A stretch of DNA of 64,000 bases from Roseiarcus sp963741845 (GTDB taxonomy: Bacteria; Pseudomonadota; Alphaproteobacteria; Rhizobiales; Beijerinckiaceae): positions 620,001 through 684,000 of the forward strand of contig CAVUJV010000016.1 of the NCBI GenBank assembly GCA_963741845.1. The letters run 5' to 3'. Shown in pieces: positions 52,871 through 64,000 of this stretch. Each line of letters begins with the position of its first letter. Position 1 is the stretch's first letter. The translations under genes and the position numbers were made by a program. The notes under the pieces are model-generated. The model was not told where the DNA came from. It saw only the letters and a list, made by a program, of their open reading frames with translations, and did not search any database.

Positions 52871-55520
52871 CTACGTGCGGCGACGTCGCTCTGCGCGCGG
52901 AAGCGCATAACGGAGCGCGGCGAAGCCGTAAGCATCATCATCCAGGTCGGAGCCTCCGGCACAGTTCCGCGAACAGCGAAGTCGAAGACGAAGCCACGGG
53001 TTCCATTTGCAACGAGAGTGTAGCAGAAAGTCGCCGCCTGACGAGAATATGGGCGGAGATAGAAAACAGCGTCGCGGAAGAAGATCTCGGCGCTGGAAAG
53101 GAGGGTGAATGGCGGCGGGGCGAAAACGGTGACGCCACCGACGACGACGGTGAACGCGATAGACTGGAAGCCAAGCTCGGCGTTGAACGATCGTTTGATG
53201 TCTATCAAGCCGAGCAACAGGTCGCCGTGATAATAGATGTTGAACGTCGTCGAGGCGCTGTAGGCGTGAGACCGCGCGCCGTCAGCGGCAAAATTGCGCC
53301 GAGAATGGCGGTCCCGAACACGACGTCGGTGGACGGAGCATCGCCTGGGAGACGAGACCCGCACCGTCGATTAGGCTAGCCGAGTAGGACTAGTACGGAA
53401 GAACGGAGGAAAAAGAGTATGCGATATCTAGCGGATAGACAAAGGCTTGCGCAGCGCCGCCGCTCTGAGAGATGGCGTTAGTGGTAGAGGAGACACCGCC
53501 TTGAGAGGCGGCAGCGGACTGAGTCTTTGCAGAAGAGAAGCTCGTGGCCGCGCTCGCTGCAGCACTGGCGACGCCGTTAGCGCGGGGGGCGTCGGTACCT
53601 CTCTGCGCGCCGCCAGCTCCGCCGTAGGCGCTTGCCGTCGCTGAAGCCAGATGCCCTGCGGAGGATACGGCGTTGGCTATGCCGGACGCGTCGCCGCCGT
53701 TTCCGGCTGTGACGATCACTCCGCCTCCTCCTGAACGGCCGATCGCCGTCACGACTGCCGGGCGGGCTGCACAGAGCGGCAGTCGCAGTGGCGTCGCATT
53801 CGCGGCGCCAGGTTCGCATACGAAACATCGGAGCTCCCACCGACGCCGCCCGTCGCATACGCGTTCGCCACGATGGAAAGGAATGCGCGGAAGACACAGG
53901 ATGGGAGGTAGCGGCGACGACGGAACAGACATAGGAAGAAGAATATCCCTCTGAGTCGCGCGCCTTTGGCGGTGGTGATGGCATTGGATGGACCATCCTC
54001 CGATGTAGAGGACAATGCGGTCGCCGTCGAAGAGCCGCCGCCCTGGCCGCCGCCGAAGGTCGCAGCTGGAGCGTTCCCGCCCATAGCGGTCGCGCTCGCC
54101 GAACTGCTTTTGGACGAAACCGCCTGGACGGATGCGTTCGCGGCCCCGCCCTGCCCCGCGGAACCTTCGCCCGCCACGCCTCCTGCGCCTCCCGTCGCAC
54201 TTGAGGATGCCTGGGCCGAGCGCTGTTCGTAGCGCTCGATTTTGCGCTCGCGGTTGCGGCTCCGCCGGCGCCCCCTTGACCGTCGGCGCCGGCGCTAGCC
54301 CCGCTGCCGCCGCTTGCGGTGGAAGACGCATTCGCGACCCCGTCATGGCCGCTCTCGACCGCGGTGGACGATGCAACTCCGCTCCCACCCCCTTCCCCAA
54401 ACGCGTTGAATTCCTCCCGAGCCCGCGGCGCCGCCAGATGCTGTGGAGGATGCGCTTGCGCCGCCGTTGTCGGTGGCGCTGCTTGCATTTGTGGTCGCCG
54501 TCGCATCGCCGCGGAGGCTGGGGCGCCACTCCCGGAATAGCCGATCCCGTCGCCGCCGGCGCCCCCCGTCGCGATGGCTGCGAGATTGTAGTCGATCGAG
54601 GACGATGGATTGACCCCGTGAGGGTGCTGGAGGCGCTGCCGGCGGCTCCTCCGCCGCCGTTTCCGGTCGCGCCCGTCCCGCCGCTGCCGCCGACGCCCAC
54701 TGCGTCACGCTCAGCGTTCCGGTCGTGGCCCCTCCGACGGCGCTGTTTGGGCCGCCATCGCTAAGCAGCGTCACGCTCGCTCCGTTGCCGCCCGAAATTC
54801 CGTCTCCCTCCCCACCGCCGCCACCGTCGCCTGGGCCGTGACCGTGACCGTCCCGCCGGAGGTCGAGTATCCTGCGACGGCAGGCCCAGACCCGCCGGAC
54901 GAAAAGGCGGCGCCGCCGCCGTTCCCGCCCCGACCGACGAAGCTGGCCCCGCCCGCGCCGCCAGCCGCGCTCGCTGTCACGGTCACCGCACCCGTAGCGG
55001 AGCCAGCGGCTCCCGCCACGGCCGCCCCGCCGTCACCCCCGCCGCCGCTGCCACTGAAGTCGGTAGTGGAAGGTCCGCCACCGCCGCCGATTGCGCCAGC
55101 ATTGACGGAGGCCTGTTGAACCCCGGTCACGGTCGCGACCGCGCTTGCGTTTCCACCGTGCCCGCCATTGGCGTCGACTCCACCGCCGCCTCCGGCGCCG
55201 CCTGACTCGTGGCGGTCGCAGAGCCCGCGCCTGAGCCGTCGGGCGTGGTCGTAGTCGCGGCAGCGTTAGCATTGCCGCCGACTCCGCCGTCATAGCCGAC
55301 ATCGCCGGCTCCCCCGTTACCACCCGTCGCGCCGGCGGCATTCGTGGGATCTACCGTTGCGGCGATAGCGGTCGCGTCGCCGCCTGGGAGCCCCGGCCCG
55401 CCAACGCCGTCGGCGCCGTTCGCTCCAATGACATTGACGGTGGCTGCGTGCACTCCGCCCGCACACGCTAGCGCCAAGGCGGTCGACAGAAGGAAACGAT
55501 TGAAAGGCGAATGATTTCAT
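52871..55520 (-). pseudogene. Large Gly/Ala-rich PEP-CTERM protein, broken by nine or more frameshifts
   Basis: Starting at the ATG 55520 (ribosome-binding site GGAGGA), a signal peptide runs across a frame change near 55493 (MKSFAFQSF, then LLSTALALACAGGVHAA). It is followed by ~650 residues of G-G-x-G-G and A-S/T-A-T-A repeats such as GGNGGAGDVGYDGGVGGNAN and ASSTASGGSGASAGADGQGG. Breaks fall near 55180, 54805, 54695, 54610, 54515, 54425, 54240 and beyond 53850. A non-repetitive domain (SFNAELGFQSIAFTVVVGGV) precedes the C-terminal VPEAPTWMMML, whose remaining GFAALRYALPRAERRRRT lies in another frame with its stop at 52871. The intact ancestor would be ~880 residues, a secreted surface protein anchored through exosortase. 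Confidence 0.7.
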
Positions 55521-55683
55521 CGCGCGTCCTCCGTAAACGGCATAAAATCAATTTTAACAATACATCGCACTTGCGCCTCAACTTTGACGCAGGAGCTTTC
55601 GAAAGCGCCGGTCAGGCGACAAATGGCCGCACGGGAGAACAGGCAAGCGCCGTCAGCGCCGCCGAACATTGCGTCAAGAAAAG

Positions 55684-55716
55684 TCGCGCCAAAAAAGAAG
55701 CCGCCCGAAGGCGGCT
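55684..55716 (-). terminator. rpoC terminator (33-base repeat, copy 2)
   Basis: The hairpin GAAGCCGCC / GGCGGCTTC (55697-55718) has a T tract on the minus strand, just after the rpoC stop. It is identical over 33 bases to the terminator at 52817-52849, so the Gly-rich locus is bracketed by two copies. Confidence 0.85.
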
Positions 55717-55754
55717 TCCAAAGGTTCGTCAGGCGGGCCCGAAGGCGCGGCGGA

Positions 55755-60011
<4,257 letters not shown>

Positions 60012-60137
60012 TCTCGTCTCCCGCGGACCTTAAGCGCCGACCGGCGCCGAAGCCCGCATTGATGGAAGAAAATCAGTCAAGTTCGGTCTTGCGCCCAATC
60101 GAGGGGCACGCCCGCCGGAAGCGGGCGCTCGCCTGCC

Positions 60138-64000
<3,863 letters not shown>

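Overview
The window is GC-rich DNA of an alphaproteobacterium, most likely of the order Hyphomicrobiales (Rhizobiales). The evidence is the rpoBC / str / S10-spc ribosomal cluster with alphaproteobacterial gene forms (short adenylate kinase, secY-adk overlap), an L,D-transpeptidase next to an LdtR-type MarR regulator, and several PEP-CTERM proteins with the PEPxxW(A)MM tail. A methylotroph-like family (Methylocystaceae/Beijerinckiaceae) is possible but not proven by the sequence.

Layout. 1-5.4 kb is an unstable accessory region: a direct duplication of at least 1.26 kb (MFS transporter, DUF2442 protein, stand-alone NrdJ-type zinc ribbon), a frame-broken ArsB/NhaD-type permease and a low-GC, frame-broken DUF4062 gene. 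5.4-6.6 kb has no gene and is full of palindromic and dispersed repeats. 6.6-19.6 kb holds housekeeping and exported proteins: tlyA, an RNA methyltransferase, a GlcD-like FAD oxidase, two PEP-CTERM proteins, a phosphodiester glycosidase-like protein, GNAT, glutamate dehydrogenase, rpmG, a cytochrome c, an exported esterase and comEC. 19.8-25.8 kb separates comEC from gltX and carries two tandem Hint (hedgehog/intein-like) proteins whose last 342 residues are identical while their N-termini differ, then AraC, VOC and SRPBCC genes. 25.8-31.1 kb: gltX, L,D-transpeptidase, ldtR and a crotonase-family gene. 31.1-47.3 kb, on the minus strand: rpsL-rpsG-fusA-tuf-S10-spc operons ending in secY-adk; the usual rpsM-rpsK-rpoA-rplQ is absent downstream of adk. 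47.3-55.5 kb is an 8.4 kb block lying between rpoC and rpsL, which are normally adjacent: two CDF metal transporters, 3-methyladenine glycosylase, a DUF1576 membrane protein, a urea transporter and a large frame-broken Gly/Ala-rich PEP-CTERM protein. 55.7-64 kb: rpoC and a 5'-truncated rpoB.

A recurring feature is single-frame displacement. FAD oxidase, cytochrome c, gltX, the crotonase gene and the Gly-rich protein lose their family-typical C-terminus in the last few percent of the gene, and other genes are broken internally, whereas the ~24 kb of ribosomal/RNA polymerase genes shows none. This is either real tolerance-filtered decay or residual assembly indels; it limits how firmly the pseudogene calls can be held. 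The best candidates for something undescribed are the twin Hint cassettes with exchanged N-terminal passengers, the stand-alone NrdJ-like zinc ribbon coupled to DUF2442, and the Gly-rich PEP-CTERM locus flanked by two identical terminators.
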